Of a stretch of 64,000 bases of DNA, positions 37,426-45,953 are shown piece by piece. The position numbers were made by a program, and so were the translations under genes. Location of the stretch: NCBI RefSeq assembly GCF_003585765.1, contig NZ_CP021235.1:2604001-2668000 (forward strand), read 5' to 3'. The stretch is from Pontibacter actiniarum. GTDB lineage: Bacteria; Bacteroidota; Bacteroidia; Cytophagales; Hymenobacteraceae. Every line of letters starts with the position of its first letter. The first letter of the stretch is position 1. A model generated the notes under the pieces. It saw only the letters and a list, made by a program, of their open reading frames with translations. It did not search any database and was not told the DNA's origin.

Positions 37426-39105
37426 TTATTGTAAAACCTCCTGGATCGGCTCACCATTAGCACCGTTTGGAAGAATAATATCCAGCATAAAAGATAATGT
37501 CGGGGCAACGTCGGTAATATTTTGCCTACGGACAGATGAACCAGGTTTTATATGCCCACCGTACCACAGCAGTGGCACGTGCGTATCATAATTGTAACCT
37601 GTTCCATGAGTAGTGCCAACCTTACCGCCGTCCAGCCAGCCAGGCTCCAACACTACAAATACATCACCAGATCTTTTGTAATTATAGCCTTTCTTCAGCA
37701 GCCATGGATTCCCTTCACAGTAATCTTGCTGCCGCAACTCTCCGGAAGTATACACAGCCACAACGCCATCTACATCACGCAGGTAGCTGGCAACACTTTG
37801 CTGTACCACATCGAGATCCAGCTTTTTGTCGCGCACAATTTTGTGATTCAGATACACTTGCTGGTTTGTCACGTACTCCACCAGTCCATCCTCCCCGTAG
37901 GTATTCTGTAGAAAGGCTTCAGCCTTCCTTCTCAAGTCTTTTTGGCTGAAATAACCGGCCGGCACTTTATTAGTGACCAAATAGTTTGGCACTTCTGCGG
38001 CGGCATGGTCAGCTGTCAGGAACATCACGTACTGCCCCTCTCCCACTGTACTGTCCAGGTAATTGAGCAGATACGCAATATCCTGGTCCAGCCTCAGGTA
38101 CATGTCCTGAATTTCAGCAGAACGGGGCCCGAAACTGTGGCCCAGGATATCAGTGGACGAGTAGCTCACAGCGAGCAGATCCGGCACCTCATCTTGCCCC
38201 ATATGCTCCCCTGCTATGGCAGCCATAGCCAGTTCTGTGACGATGGTGTTGGCAAACGGTGTATAAGTCAGTAGACTGTAATTTCCATTATCCGGCCCCA
38301 GTTCCCTCAGGTTATAAGGAAAGACGGCGGCGCGTTTTCCCTTGAAGACTTTTTCGAAAGGGGAATCATCAGGGCCTTCATAGGTTGCCAGTGGCATTAG
38401 CATGTTCCAAGTGCTGTCCATGTACTGTTGAGGCAGGCTTTTTGTGTTAAAAGCATTTACCCAATCAGGAAGCGCTTCCATATAGTAAGTGCTACTGATA
38501 AATTTGCCTTGCCTGCTGTCGAACCAATATGCCCCGTCAGCCATGTGGCCAGCAGGCATGATCGCACCACGGTCTTTCACGGCAACCCCAACTACTTTGC
38601 TTTTGCTATTTGTAGATAGCTTTAGTGCATCTGCAATGTTTGTTGTTAACAGGTTGCGAGGCGACCTTCTTCCTGCGTCTGTGTCGCTTCCTACAGATCT
38701 CGCCAACGTATCTTCGGCACAGTACACCGTACGGCTCAATTCCCGGCTGTACCAGCTGTTGGCTACGATGCCATGGACGGCAGGTGTAGTGCCGGCGTAC
38801 ACAGAGGCATGGCCAGGCCCCGTAACAGTGGGCACGTAATTGTAGTGGGTGTTCCGGTTATAGTACCCTTGGGTCATCAGACGCTTGAAGCCTCCGCTGC
38901 CGAAGTGGTGGTAAAAGCGCTGCAGGTAATCAGGCCTGAACTGGTCTATGATAACTCCCACCACTAATTTTGGTTTAGAAGTATAGGCCTCTCCGCTTTG
39001 CCACTGCACCGGCTGGTTGCCAGTGAGACCTGCGATCGGCTGCTGAGAGCGACAGGCGGTGAGCACCAGCAGCACGATACCTGCTGCCTTCAAACGTAAT
39101 CTCAT
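37426..39105 (-). CDS. pafA: PafA-type alkaline phosphatase lipoprotein
   Basis: A 559-residue alkaline phosphatase superfamily enzyme. The active-site pattern matches PafA of Elizabethkingia: metal ligand Asp54, nucleophile Thr95 (PTVTGPGH), Asn116, and Lys177/Arg179 (KDRG). The spacing is the same as in PafA (Asp38, Thr79, Asn100, Lys162/Arg164) within one residue. Further ligands are in DILGHSFG, TADHAAAE and the final THGTGYNYDTHVPL. A lipobox (LTAC, Cys18) anchors it. It should remove phosphate from a wide range of phosphomonoesters. Last gene of the locus 2 kinase operon. Confidence 0.88.
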   Translation of the reverse strand: MRLRLKAAGIVLLVLTACRSQQPIAGLTGNQPVQWQSGEAYTSKPKLVVGVIIDQFRPDYLQRFYHHFGSGGFKRLMTQGYYNRNTHYNYVPTVTGPGHASVYAGTTPAVHGIVANSWYSRELSRTVYCAEDTLARSVGSDTDAGRRSPRNLLTTNIADALKLSTNSKSKVVGVAVKDRGAIMPAGHMADGAYWFDSRQGKFISSTYYMEALPDWVNAFNTKSLPQQYMDSTWNMLMPLATYEGPDDSPFEKVFKGKRAAVFPYNLRELGPDNGNYSLLTYTPFANTIVTELAMAAIAGEHMGQDEVPDLLAVSYSSTDILGHSFGPRSAEIQDMYLRLDQDIAYLLNYLDSTVGEGQYVMFLTADHAAAEVPNYLVTNKVPAGYFSQKDLRRKAEAFLQNTYGEDGLVEYVTNQQVYLNHKIVRDKKLDLDVVQQSVASYLRDVDGVVAVYTSGELRQQDYCEGNPWLLKKGYNYKRSGDVFVVLEPGWLDGGKVGTTHGTGYNYDTHVPLLWYGGHIKPGSSVRRQNITDVAPTLSFMLDIILPNGANGEPIQEVLQ

Positions 39106-39151
39106 ATTAGTCTAGCTTAAAATTACATAACAGACAGCTCTGACAGTCACA

Positions 39152-39168
39152 CACGGCTCAAAGCCGTG
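39152..39168 (-). promoter_or_regulatory. Intercistronic hairpin between GDPD2 and pafA
   Basis: A 7-bp perfect stem CACGGCT / AGCCGTG with a 3-nt loop and no T-tract. Like the one at 18593-18621, it may modulate expression inside the operon. Confidence 0.45.
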
Positions 39169-39198
39169 ACAACCGCTGCTCTGCCCAGCAGAGTGATG

Positions 39199-40140
39199 TT
39201 AGAAGAACTTGCGCTTTGTACTTTGGGCCGGGATATACCCTTTGATGCTCTGGGCGGCCTCTACCGGCAAGTCTGACTCCAGAATATCAGCTCCTCCTTT
39301 GATGATCTCCTGGTAAGCCTTTTGTCGCGCTGCCGGGTCAGAAAGCTTGTCATAGATAGGCGCTGCGGAAATCATGCACATGACGCTCCGGGTGTGCAAC
39401 AGGTCATACATCTCCTTGTTACCAGATTTGCTCTCTGAACCGATGTACGCGATCATGTGGCTCCAAGGAATGCCCGCCTGCTCATATTCAGCTAGTGCTT
39501 CTTTGGTTTTCACAAAGGCAGAAAACATGATCTCGGAATTTTGTTCATGGTAGAACCTGGCTTGGGCGGCGTTGTGCACCGTCACCATCACGTACCCCTC
39601 TGCCTGGTGCTTTTTAATGAGGGCGGCCGTTATCCTCAAGGGCACGTCCTTCTTGTCCAGGTTAAGGATCGTTTTGCCTCTTCCCCACGCTATTACCTCC
39701 TCCAGTGTGGGAATGCGGTGCTCCGTCACGTTTCCCGCACGGTCTTTCAGCTTCAGCTTTTTAAGTTCGGCCCAGGTGTAGTCCGACACTTTTCCAGTGC
39801 CAGTGGTGGTACGGTCTAGGGTGGCGTCGTGCATCAGCACAATAACGCTGTCTCTGGTCAGTCGCGGGTCTATTTCAAAGAAAGCGGGGATGTGACGCAG
39901 CGTATGCTCAAAAGCCGCAATACTATTTTCAGGGTAGCCTTCAGTGCCGCCGCGGTGCCCGCTGATGAGCGGAACACCCTGCCCTGTGTACCTAAAGTAT
40001 TCCCGTAGTTTGCTGCTGCCGTTAATCTGTAGCGTGTGGAGTTTAGGAGCCCTCTCTACCCTTACAGCACAAGCACTCAAGAGAAAGCCCATTGCCATTA
40101 AAGGTATGAAGGCAGCGAGCCGCAGAAGTGTTACAATCAT
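39199..40140 (-). CDS. Glycerophosphodiester phosphodiesterase family lipoprotein (second copy)
   Basis: A 313-residue GDPD-fold protein. Family residues: His62-Arg63 in GHRGGTEG, Glu71 in PENS, Glu89 and Asp91 in EID, and His104 in HDATLDRTT. A lipobox (LSAC, Cys24) is present. It differs clearly from the GDPD at 14998, especially in the C-terminal half, so the substrate alcohol may differ. It is 15 bases after the histidine phosphatase gene in the locus 2 operon. Confidence 0.9.
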   Translation of the reverse strand: MIVTLLRLAAFIPLMAMGFLLSACAVRVERAPKLHTLQINGSSKLREYFRYTGQGVPLISGHRGGTEGYPENSIAAFEHTLRHIPAFFEIDPRLTRDSVIVLMHDATLDRTTTGTGKVSDYTWAELKKLKLKDRAGNVTEHRIPTLEEVIAWGRGKTILNLDKKDVPLRITAALIKKHQAEGYVMVTVHNAAQARFYHEQNSEIMFSAFVKTKEALAEYEQAGIPWSHMIAYIGSESKSGNKEMYDLLHTRSVMCMISAAPIYDKLSDPAARQKAYQEIIKGGADILESDLPVEAAQSIKGYIPAQSTKRKFF

Positions 40141-40155
40141 ATTCCCAAGGCACTT

Positions 40156-40755
40156 TTACAGCAAGCTGTTCAGACGTTTCAGAATCAGCTCTCCCTGTTC
40201 ATCCAGTGTAAATTGCGTGATAGCAGAGTTATCGAGTTCAAGTTTACGATAATTTTTGAGCGGCATGCCCAACTTGTGCGCCAGGTACAGGCGGTTTACG
40301 CCATTGTGGGCCACCACCAGTACATTACCGCTTAGGTGCCGCTCTGCCAGCGATCTGAAAAAATCATCCACACGGCTTATAACTGCCTTGCCTGTTTCCC
40401 CGATGCCGCCAGCCTGGCAGTTGGTCGGGTCATTCATCCAGTCAGTCCACAGGGTTTGGTTTTCAGCGATAAACTCTTCTTTGGTTTTGCCCTCCCAGTT
40501 ACCAAAATCAGCTTCAATCAAGCGCTCATCCGTTACCACTTCTGTCTTACCACTGGCGATGTAGGCTGTCTGGCTGGCCCGCTGCAGCGGAGAGGCATAT
40601 ACAGCATCAAAATTTATACTTTTAAGCTGCTGGCTCACAGCATCTGCCTGTGCCAAGCCTTTTTCTGTTAAAGGTAAATCAGTGCGACCACAATATCTGT
40701 TGCCGTCGGCATTCCAGGCTGTTTGCCCGTGGCGCAATAAGTAAATGTTAAGCAT
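40156..40755 (-). CDS. Histidine phosphatase family protein
   Basis: A 199-residue phosphoglycerate mutase-like phosphatase. It has LRHGQT (Arg8-His9), the second arginine in SPLQRASQTA, Glu in EADFGNWEGKT and the second His in VVAHNGVNR. Such proteins remove phosphate from sugar phosphates and other small metabolites (for example PhoE or CobC). No signal peptide, so it acts in the cytoplasm. Its start overlaps the end of the upstream FGGY kinase gene, so the two are coupled. It may recycle or detoxify a phosphorylated intermediate of the pathway (inference). Confidence 0.88.
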   Translation of the reverse strand: MLNIYLLRHGQTAWNADGNRYCGRTDLPLTEKGLAQADAVSQQLKSINFDAVYASPLQRASQTAYIASGKTEVVTDERLIEADFGNWEGKTKEEFIAENQTLWTDWMNDPTNCQAGGIGETGKAVISRVDDFFRSLAERHLSGNVLVVAHNGVNRLYLAHKLGMPLKNYRKLELDNSAITQFTLDEQGELILKRLNSLL

Positions 40756-42208
40756 ATTGATAATTTGATGCTATATAACCTTTCTCCTGCATAAGCTGCA
40801 GGAATTTTTTGTAGCCCCGCTCGTAGCGTTCGCTCATTTCCTTTGTCGGGTACACTTCTTTCTCTACCTGTGTCAGGGCACTGGCAGCCTCTACAATGGA
40901 AGTATAATGTGTTTTGGATGCAGCTAATATGGCAGCTCCTACGGCACCCGTTACATGCCGCATTTTGTAGATCGGCAAGTTCAGCACATTGCTCCGGATG
41001 GTGAGCCACACATCGCTGTTGCTGCCTCCTCCCGCCGTATACACGGCCTTCACCTGCTCCCCGGATAGTTGCTCGATTAGCTCGAAAGCAAAGCGTTCCA
41101 CATAAGCTACCCCCTCCATGTTAGCGGCAAAGCGCTCAGCCTCGGTCAGCCCTTCAGGTTCAAATCCTACTGCCTGCGGAGCAATAAAAGGGAAACGCTC
41201 CCCCTGCTGGCGCAGCGGCCAGGCCACTAGGTCAGTAGGAATCAGTTTTGCCGCCTGTTGATTCAGCTCGTCCAGATTGCCGGAGAAATCCGCTGATACC
41301 CAATCGGCACCCGTGTTGCTTGCGCCACCGGGCATCCAGAAGCCTTCGGGGTGGCGGTGGCTGTAGAGCCTCCCCTGCGGATCTACCACCTCCTCTTTTG
41401 TAACCCCTTTCACCACCAGGGTGGTACCGATGGTCGTGTTCCAGTCACCCAGCTTCACCGCGCCGGAGGCAATCTGGGAAGCGCAGCCGTCTGTCATACC
41501 TGCCACTACCTGAACAGTTCTCGGCAAGCCCAGCTCCTGTGCCAGTTCTGGAAGCATAGCGCCAACAGGTGTGCCCGACGGCACCACCTCCTGCAGCCAC
41601 TTCCGCTTCAGCGGCAGCTGTTCGTAAAGGTTGGCAGGCCATTGGTTGTTTTTGACATCGTAGCCTGATTTCAGGGCGTTGGTATAGTCCGTTATATCAA
41701 AGCGGCCACTTAGTTTACCAATGATGTAGTCTGCCGCATGCACCCATTGGGCCAGCTTCTGGGCCTGCTCCGGGTAATGCTGCACGTACCACACCATTTT
41801 GGAAAGGCCGCTGGAGGCATTAAAGCCCGTATACCCATCCGGAGTATGCTGCAAGGCTATCTCCCTGCACAGCTCCCCTTCTGCAGCAGAGCGTTTATCG
41901 CTATACATGATGGCGTTGTGCAGCGGCTCATTGGCAGCATCCAGCGGAATAACCGTGCCGGAGGTAGATGTAACTGACACAGCTTTTACCTCCTGTAAGT
42001 TCACCTCCTTGCCGGCCTGCGCCAGGAGCGCATGAAGCGAGCGCAGGCAGGAATCCCACCACACCTTCGGCGACTGCTCTTCTCTGGACTGGCTGCTGAG
42101 CGGGAAAACTTCTTCATTGCTGCCGAGCACATTCCCTACCGAGTCGACCAGCACGACGCGCGCACCTTGTGTTCCGATATCTATTCCTATAAAATACGGA
42201 GCTCTCAT
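40748..42208 (-). CDS. FGGY family carbohydrate kinase, D-ribulokinase-like
   Basis: A 486-residue sugar kinase. The N-terminal ATP-binding motif is GIDIGTQGARVVL. The catalytic Asp is in GMTDGCASQIASG, the adenosine segment is TIGTTLVVKG and the C-terminal glycine motif is TAGGGSNSD. The segment SHRHPEGFWMPGGASNTGAD is the kind of sequence I recall from plant and cyanobacterial D-ribulose kinases. The substrate is therefore likely a ketose or similar sugar, but this is not certain. Four bases of overlap join it to the next FGGY kinase gene. Confidence 0.82.
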   Translation of the reverse strand: MRAPYFIGIDIGTQGARVVLVDSVGNVLGSNEEVFPLSSQSREEQSPKVWWDSCLRSLHALLAQAGKEVNLQEVKAVSVTSTSGTVIPLDAANEPLHNAIMYSDKRSAAEGELCREIALQHTPDGYTGFNASSGLSKMVWYVQHYPEQAQKLAQWVHAADYIIGKLSGRFDITDYTNALKSGYDVKNNQWPANLYEQLPLKRKWLQEVVPSGTPVGAMLPELAQELGLPRTVQVVAGMTDGCASQIASGAVKLGDWNTTIGTTLVVKGVTKEEVVDPQGRLYSHRHPEGFWMPGGASNTGADWVSADFSGNLDELNQQAAKLIPTDLVAWPLRQQGERFPFIAPQAVGFEPEGLTEAERFAANMEGVAYVERFAFELIEQLSGEQVKAVYTAGGGSNSDVWLTIRSNVLNLPIYKMRHVTGAVGAAILAASKTHYTSIVEAASALTQVEKEVYPTKEMSERYERGYKKFLQLMQEKGYIASNYQYA

Positions 42209-43665
42209 ACGACCTCCTCTCTTAAGTCCCCCTGTCTAAGACTGCGGCGCATGCTACGCCATTCCTCCTGCTGGGCTTCATGTTCCTGCGCTGCAGGGTA
42301 AACTATTTCTGCCACAGGTGTATCCCCTTCAGGTATACCCAATGCCTGGTTGCAGATAAATGCTCCGCCTATCACCGATGCCTGCTGAAACCCTTCCCGC
42401 AGCAGCACTTTCTTGTTCAGTAAGGTGGCAATGAACTGCCGCAGCATTGGGCTTTGCATGCCGCCACCGCAGGCCCATACGTAGTCTAGTTCGTGGCCCG
42501 TTACCTGGCACAGCGCCTCGCAGTTTGCCTTGATGCAGCATGCTATATCCCAGAGGGCGGCACGCACAAAGCAGGCGCGGGTAAGCTCATGCGATACTGG
42601 CACATTGAAGGAAAACCCACCCCGAATGACAGGCGATTTCTCATCAGCGATCAAAGAACCAAGCGAGGCCACGCATTGCGAGGCTGGCGCAGCGGCAAGT
42701 TCCCGCTCAATCACATCATAGCTTTCGTAAGGGTAAAATATTTCTTTCAGGCGCTGATAGTTCAGCCCCGTTACTCCGGCGTTTGTCTCTAGTATAAAGC
42801 AGCCCTCCTCTACATGTCGGTTCGTCCAGGTGCGTTCCTGCTCATCCACCAAATAGTCTGTCATGATTTTGGTAACAGGTGTGGTAGTACCGGAAACAAT
42901 CACGATATCATCCACAGAAGGGCGCGTGCTCTTGATCGCCAGCTGAGTATCTGCCCCACCCACTACAACTACCGTTTCAGGTGAAATTTGCAGCTGTTGC
43001 GCATACACTGGCAGCACTTTACCAAGTATAGCCCCGGAAGAATGAAGCGGAGGCAACACCCTGCTTTCAATCCCGAAGGCGGCGCAGAGCTCTTCTGACC
43101 AACACTTCGCGGCTACATCATACAGCTGCGTTTCAGATGCCTGCGAATGCTCAAAACCTTTCACGCCGCTTAGCTGGTACTGAGCCCAATCGCTTATACT
43201 TAGCAGTGTGCTGAATTTATCATACAACGCTGGCTGCCTCTCCCGTAACCCCACTAACTTTAAAGCAGAGAAAAGCGAACTCGGATAGCGGCCCGTAAGC
43301 TGATAAATGCGCTCCTTGTTTGCAAGCATGCATTCCCACTCCCGGCCACGGTGGTCGTGGTTCGGAAAGCCGATGATAGCATTTCCTTCTTCGTCCAGCA
43401 ACACCACGCCTTCGCGCTGGCTGGATGCCGTAACAGCTTTGATGACTACCTGCGGCACCTGCTGCAGTGCTTTTGCGGCTAGTGTCAGGATCTGCCCCCA
43501 CAATGCTGTAGGGTCAAACCATAGGGCATCTGCGTACTTATCATCTGTTTTGTAGTGTACATTGTCGCGCTCCACACAAAGTACCTCTCCTGCCGGAGTA
43601 GCCACCGCTACCCTAACATTACCGGTACCAATGTCCACGATCATGTATGCGTCCTGTGCTGCCAT
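42205..43665 (-). CDS. FGGY family carbohydrate kinase (second, LsrK/YoaC-like)
   Basis: A 486-residue kinase with only distant resemblance to its neighbour. Motifs: VDIGTGNVRVAV at the N-terminus, ASSQREGVVLLD, GGADTQLAIKS for the catalytic Asp, and WACGGGMQSPMLRQFIA. This pattern resembles LsrK-type and YoaC-type kinases. In Bacillus subtilis yoaC sits next to yoaD, a 2-hydroxyacid dehydrogenase gene, as here. The substrate is unknown. It starts 5 bases after the dehydrogenase gene ends, and overlaps the following kinase gene by 4 bases. Confidence 0.8.
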   Translation of the reverse strand: MAAQDAYMIVDIGTGNVRVAVATPAGEVLCVERDNVHYKTDDKYADALWFDPTALWGQILTLAAKALQQVPQVVIKAVTASSQREGVVLLDEEGNAIIGFPNHDHRGREWECMLANKERIYQLTGRYPSSLFSALKLVGLRERQPALYDKFSTLLSISDWAQYQLSGVKGFEHSQASETQLYDVAAKCWSEELCAAFGIESRVLPPLHSSGAILGKVLPVYAQQLQISPETVVVVGGADTQLAIKSTRPSVDDIVIVSGTTTPVTKIMTDYLVDEQERTWTNRHVEEGCFILETNAGVTGLNYQRLKEIFYPYESYDVIERELAAAPASQCVASLGSLIADEKSPVIRGGFSFNVPVSHELTRACFVRAALWDIACCIKANCEALCQVTGHELDYVWACGGGMQSPMLRQFIATLLNKKVLLREGFQQASVIGGAFICNQALGIPEGDTPVAEIVYPAAQEHEAQQEEWRSMRRSLRQGDLREEVV

Positions 43666-43670
43666 ATTGC

Positions 43671-44672
43671 TTAGCTTTGCAGTGTCAAAATATCTTTGTT
43701 TACTAATTGCTTCAGTTCTTTCTTACCCTCCACAAACCACTTTTGCAAAGCAGCATTCATGATGTCGGCGTGGTGGTCTTCCACCTCAAATGTGGCTCCG
43801 GCAATATGCGGCGTGGCCAGCACGTGCGGCATGTGGATGATCTTGTAGTCCGTCTCGTCCGGCGGCTCGTGGTCGAACACGTCCAGGATGGCACCACGGA
43901 TACGCTTATTCTCCAGCGCATCCAGCAGGTCTTCCCGCTTCACCACGGCTGCGCGGGCGGTGTTCACAAAGATGGCATCAGGCTTCATTAGCGAGATAAG
44001 CGAGGCATCAATCATATTGATCGTCTGCTCCGTTACCGGCAGGTGAACAGAAACGATGTCGCTGGTTGTAAACACCTCTTCCAGTGTCATTTTTTTATAG
44101 GCCGGGTCCGGAGACTCCATAAAGGGGTCGTAGAATTGAATATCGCAAGGGAAGCAGCGGACCATTTCAGCAATGCGCTGCCCGATGGCTCCAAACCCTA
44201 CCATACCGATAGTTCTGCCGGCCAGTTCGTTACCCTTAAATTGAAGGTATGAAGTATGGGCACCGGCCTCCCAGTTCTCACCTTGCAGCCAGGCACAGCC
44301 TGCCATTGTATGGCGAAGTAAGGAGATGGTGTTAGCCACAAACATTTCAGCCACAGCCTGTGCATTACGGGCCGGTGTGTTAAATATGGGTATATCCAGC
44401 TCTGTGGCCGTGCTCACCGCCACATTGGACGGCGTGCCCCGGCAAACACCAATAAACTGCAGGTCAGGATAAGCGCTGATTACCTCCTCCGTTACATGAT
44501 CATGCTCCGTAATCAAGGCCTCTGCCTGCGTATCTGCAAGCAGCGCCTTGAGCTCCTGCTCGTTGTAGGCACGGCCATGGGGCTTCCAGGGTCTATATAT
44601 GATTTCTCCAAAAGTTGCCTGCAACTGCTCTAGTGCCTTCTCATGGTAAGGTGCCGTAATTAAAATCCTCAT
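43671..44672 (-). CDS. NAD-dependent D-2-hydroxyacid dehydrogenase family protein
   Basis: A 333-residue cytoplasmic dehydrogenase of the phosphoglycerate/formate dehydrogenase superfamily. The NAD-binding motif GFGAIG is at 159-164. The catalytic triad is Arg240 (NTARAAVV), Glu269 (DHEPPDE) and His289 (TPHIAGAT). It lacks a regulatory ACT domain, so it is not a typical SerA. It interconverts a 2-hydroxyacid and a 2-ketoacid. It is first of the operon dehydrogenase-FGGY-FGGY-phosphatase-GDPD-pafA. Confidence 0.9.
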   Translation of the reverse strand: MRILITAPYHEKALEQLQATFGEIIYRPWKPHGRAYNEQELKALLADTQAEALITEHDHVTEEVISAYPDLQFIGVCRGTPSNVAVSTATELDIPIFNTPARNAQAVAEMFVANTISLLRHTMAGCAWLQGENWEAGAHTSYLQFKGNELAGRTIGMVGFGAIGQRIAEMVRCFPCDIQFYDPFMESPDPAYKKMTLEEVFTTSDIVSVHLPVTEQTINMIDASLISLMKPDAIFVNTARAAVVKREDLLDALENKRIRGAILDVFDHEPPDETDYKIIHMPHVLATPHIAGATFEVEDHHADIMNAALQKWFVEGKKELKQLVNKDILTLQS

Positions 44673-44988
44673 ATTATTTTCTCTCTTTAGAAGTAATACA
44701 CAATGCTATTATGCAATTTCATACTTGCCTTAGCGCCTGTTAAAAGGCAATGATGCGCGAGGTTCTCCGCTGCACCAAGAGCCCTTGCTCCAGCAGCTGC
44801 GGAACCATACTGTCTCTCATGGTGAAGTATACCCACATACCCCCAGCCTAAGCGACTGGGGATACTGGCCTTGTCTAATCACAAGCTACTCACCTTTAAT
44901 GCCTTGCTATTGCTGGATTACTACCAGCTAATTTGCTTTATTGATAGCCCGCAGAGGTATACCTGTGCCGGAACTAAGCCTTAGTTGC
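44673..44988. other. Intergenic region in locus 2
   Basis: About 315 bases between the dehydrogenase and the EEP phosphatase, probably carrying the promoter of the dehydrogenase-kinase operon. A 6-bp hairpin (CCCCAG...CTGGGG, 44841-44861) is present without a T-tract. No palindrome like those at 24790 or 57002 was seen. Confidence 0.5.
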
Positions 44989-45936
44989 TTATGACTTTTC
45001 AGCGCCCAGCATCAAATCTGCTGCTACAAAATAGTGGTCGCTGGGATACAGGTTGCCCTTGTGGTCTTTGATGATGTTAGCAGAGAGAGCTCTGCCTCCT
45101 CCACGGTGAAATATGAAATCTATTTTTTTGCGCTTGTCTTTTTTCGGATAGTCTTCCCCCTGAAAAGAGTGCACAGTAAACCCTGCCTCTCCCTCTCCAT
45201 GTATGGCAGCATAACTGTCTGTCCAGCCCTCATTGCGAATAATCTCATACACAGCATTGTCAACCCCCACATTAAAATCGCCGGTCAGGAGCTGCTGGTA
45301 ACCTGCGGGGTATTGTTTCACCTCGTCCATCACCATGTTTATCTGCTTCTCGCGCGCCTCCTGGCTCTGATGGTCCAGGTGCAGGTTAACGACCCTAAAG
45401 TCGAGACCGGACTTTTTGTCTTTTAGACGTACCCAGTTGACATGCCTTGCCCGGGCTGTGCCCCACGACATGCTGCCACCAATATGTGGCGTATCGGACA
45501 GCCAATAAGACCCGGCGGAGAGCAGCTCGTAGCGCTGCCCTAAAAAAAAGATGGGATTTTTGGCGATGCCGTGGTAGCCTTCTGTATGGGCATCCATCTC
45601 CGGCCCTTCAAAACCATAGGAAAAGAAGTTAGGAAATGCTTGTTTCAGGTCTTCATTCTGCACACGCAGCACCTCCTGCATACATATTATGTCGGGCTTC
45701 TGCGCCCGCATTACATCTACACAGAGTTTTTTGCGCGCACCCCAGCCAAAGCCTTTGGCATCATCGTCTGGCAAGGCCACCCTAATGTTACAGGTAAGTA
45801 CCTTATGCGGTGTGCCAGCTTTTCCTGCATAGGCAGTATCTTCGGCGTGAAGCACTTGTGGCAGCAAGGGTATGGCTGCCGCCACACCGATGCCCTTCAC
45901 AAAGCTTCTTCGCGAGAAAGTATGTTTTTCTGACAT
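44989..45936 (-). CDS. Endonuclease/exonuclease/phosphatase family protein with Tat signal
   Basis: A 315-residue exported enzyme. The N-terminus SRRSFVKGIGVAAAIPLL is a twin-arginine signal. The EEP fold is shown by TCNIR (Asn50), CMQEVL (Glu88), TGDFNV and PSDHYFVAADL. Members cleave phosphodiester or phosphomonoester bonds in nucleic acids, inositol phosphates or sphingomyelin. In this locus a role on a phosphorylated polyol or lipid headgroup is more likely than on nucleic acid (inference). It lies 17 bases after the FAD oxidoreductase gene. Confidence 0.87.
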   Translation of the reverse strand: MSEKHTFSRRSFVKGIGVAAAIPLLPQVLHAEDTAYAGKAGTPHKVLTCNIRVALPDDDAKGFGWGARKKLCVDVMRAQKPDIICMQEVLRVQNEDLKQAFPNFFSYGFEGPEMDAHTEGYHGIAKNPIFFLGQRYELLSAGSYWLSDTPHIGGSMSWGTARARHVNWVRLKDKKSGLDFRVVNLHLDHQSQEAREKQINMVMDEVKQYPAGYQQLLTGDFNVGVDNAVYEIIRNEGWTDSYAAIHGEGEAGFTVHSFQGEDYPKKDKRKKIDFIFHRGGGRALSANIIKDHKGNLYPSDHYFVAADLMLGAEKS

Positions 45937-45953
45937 ATCAGGAGAGATTCTTT

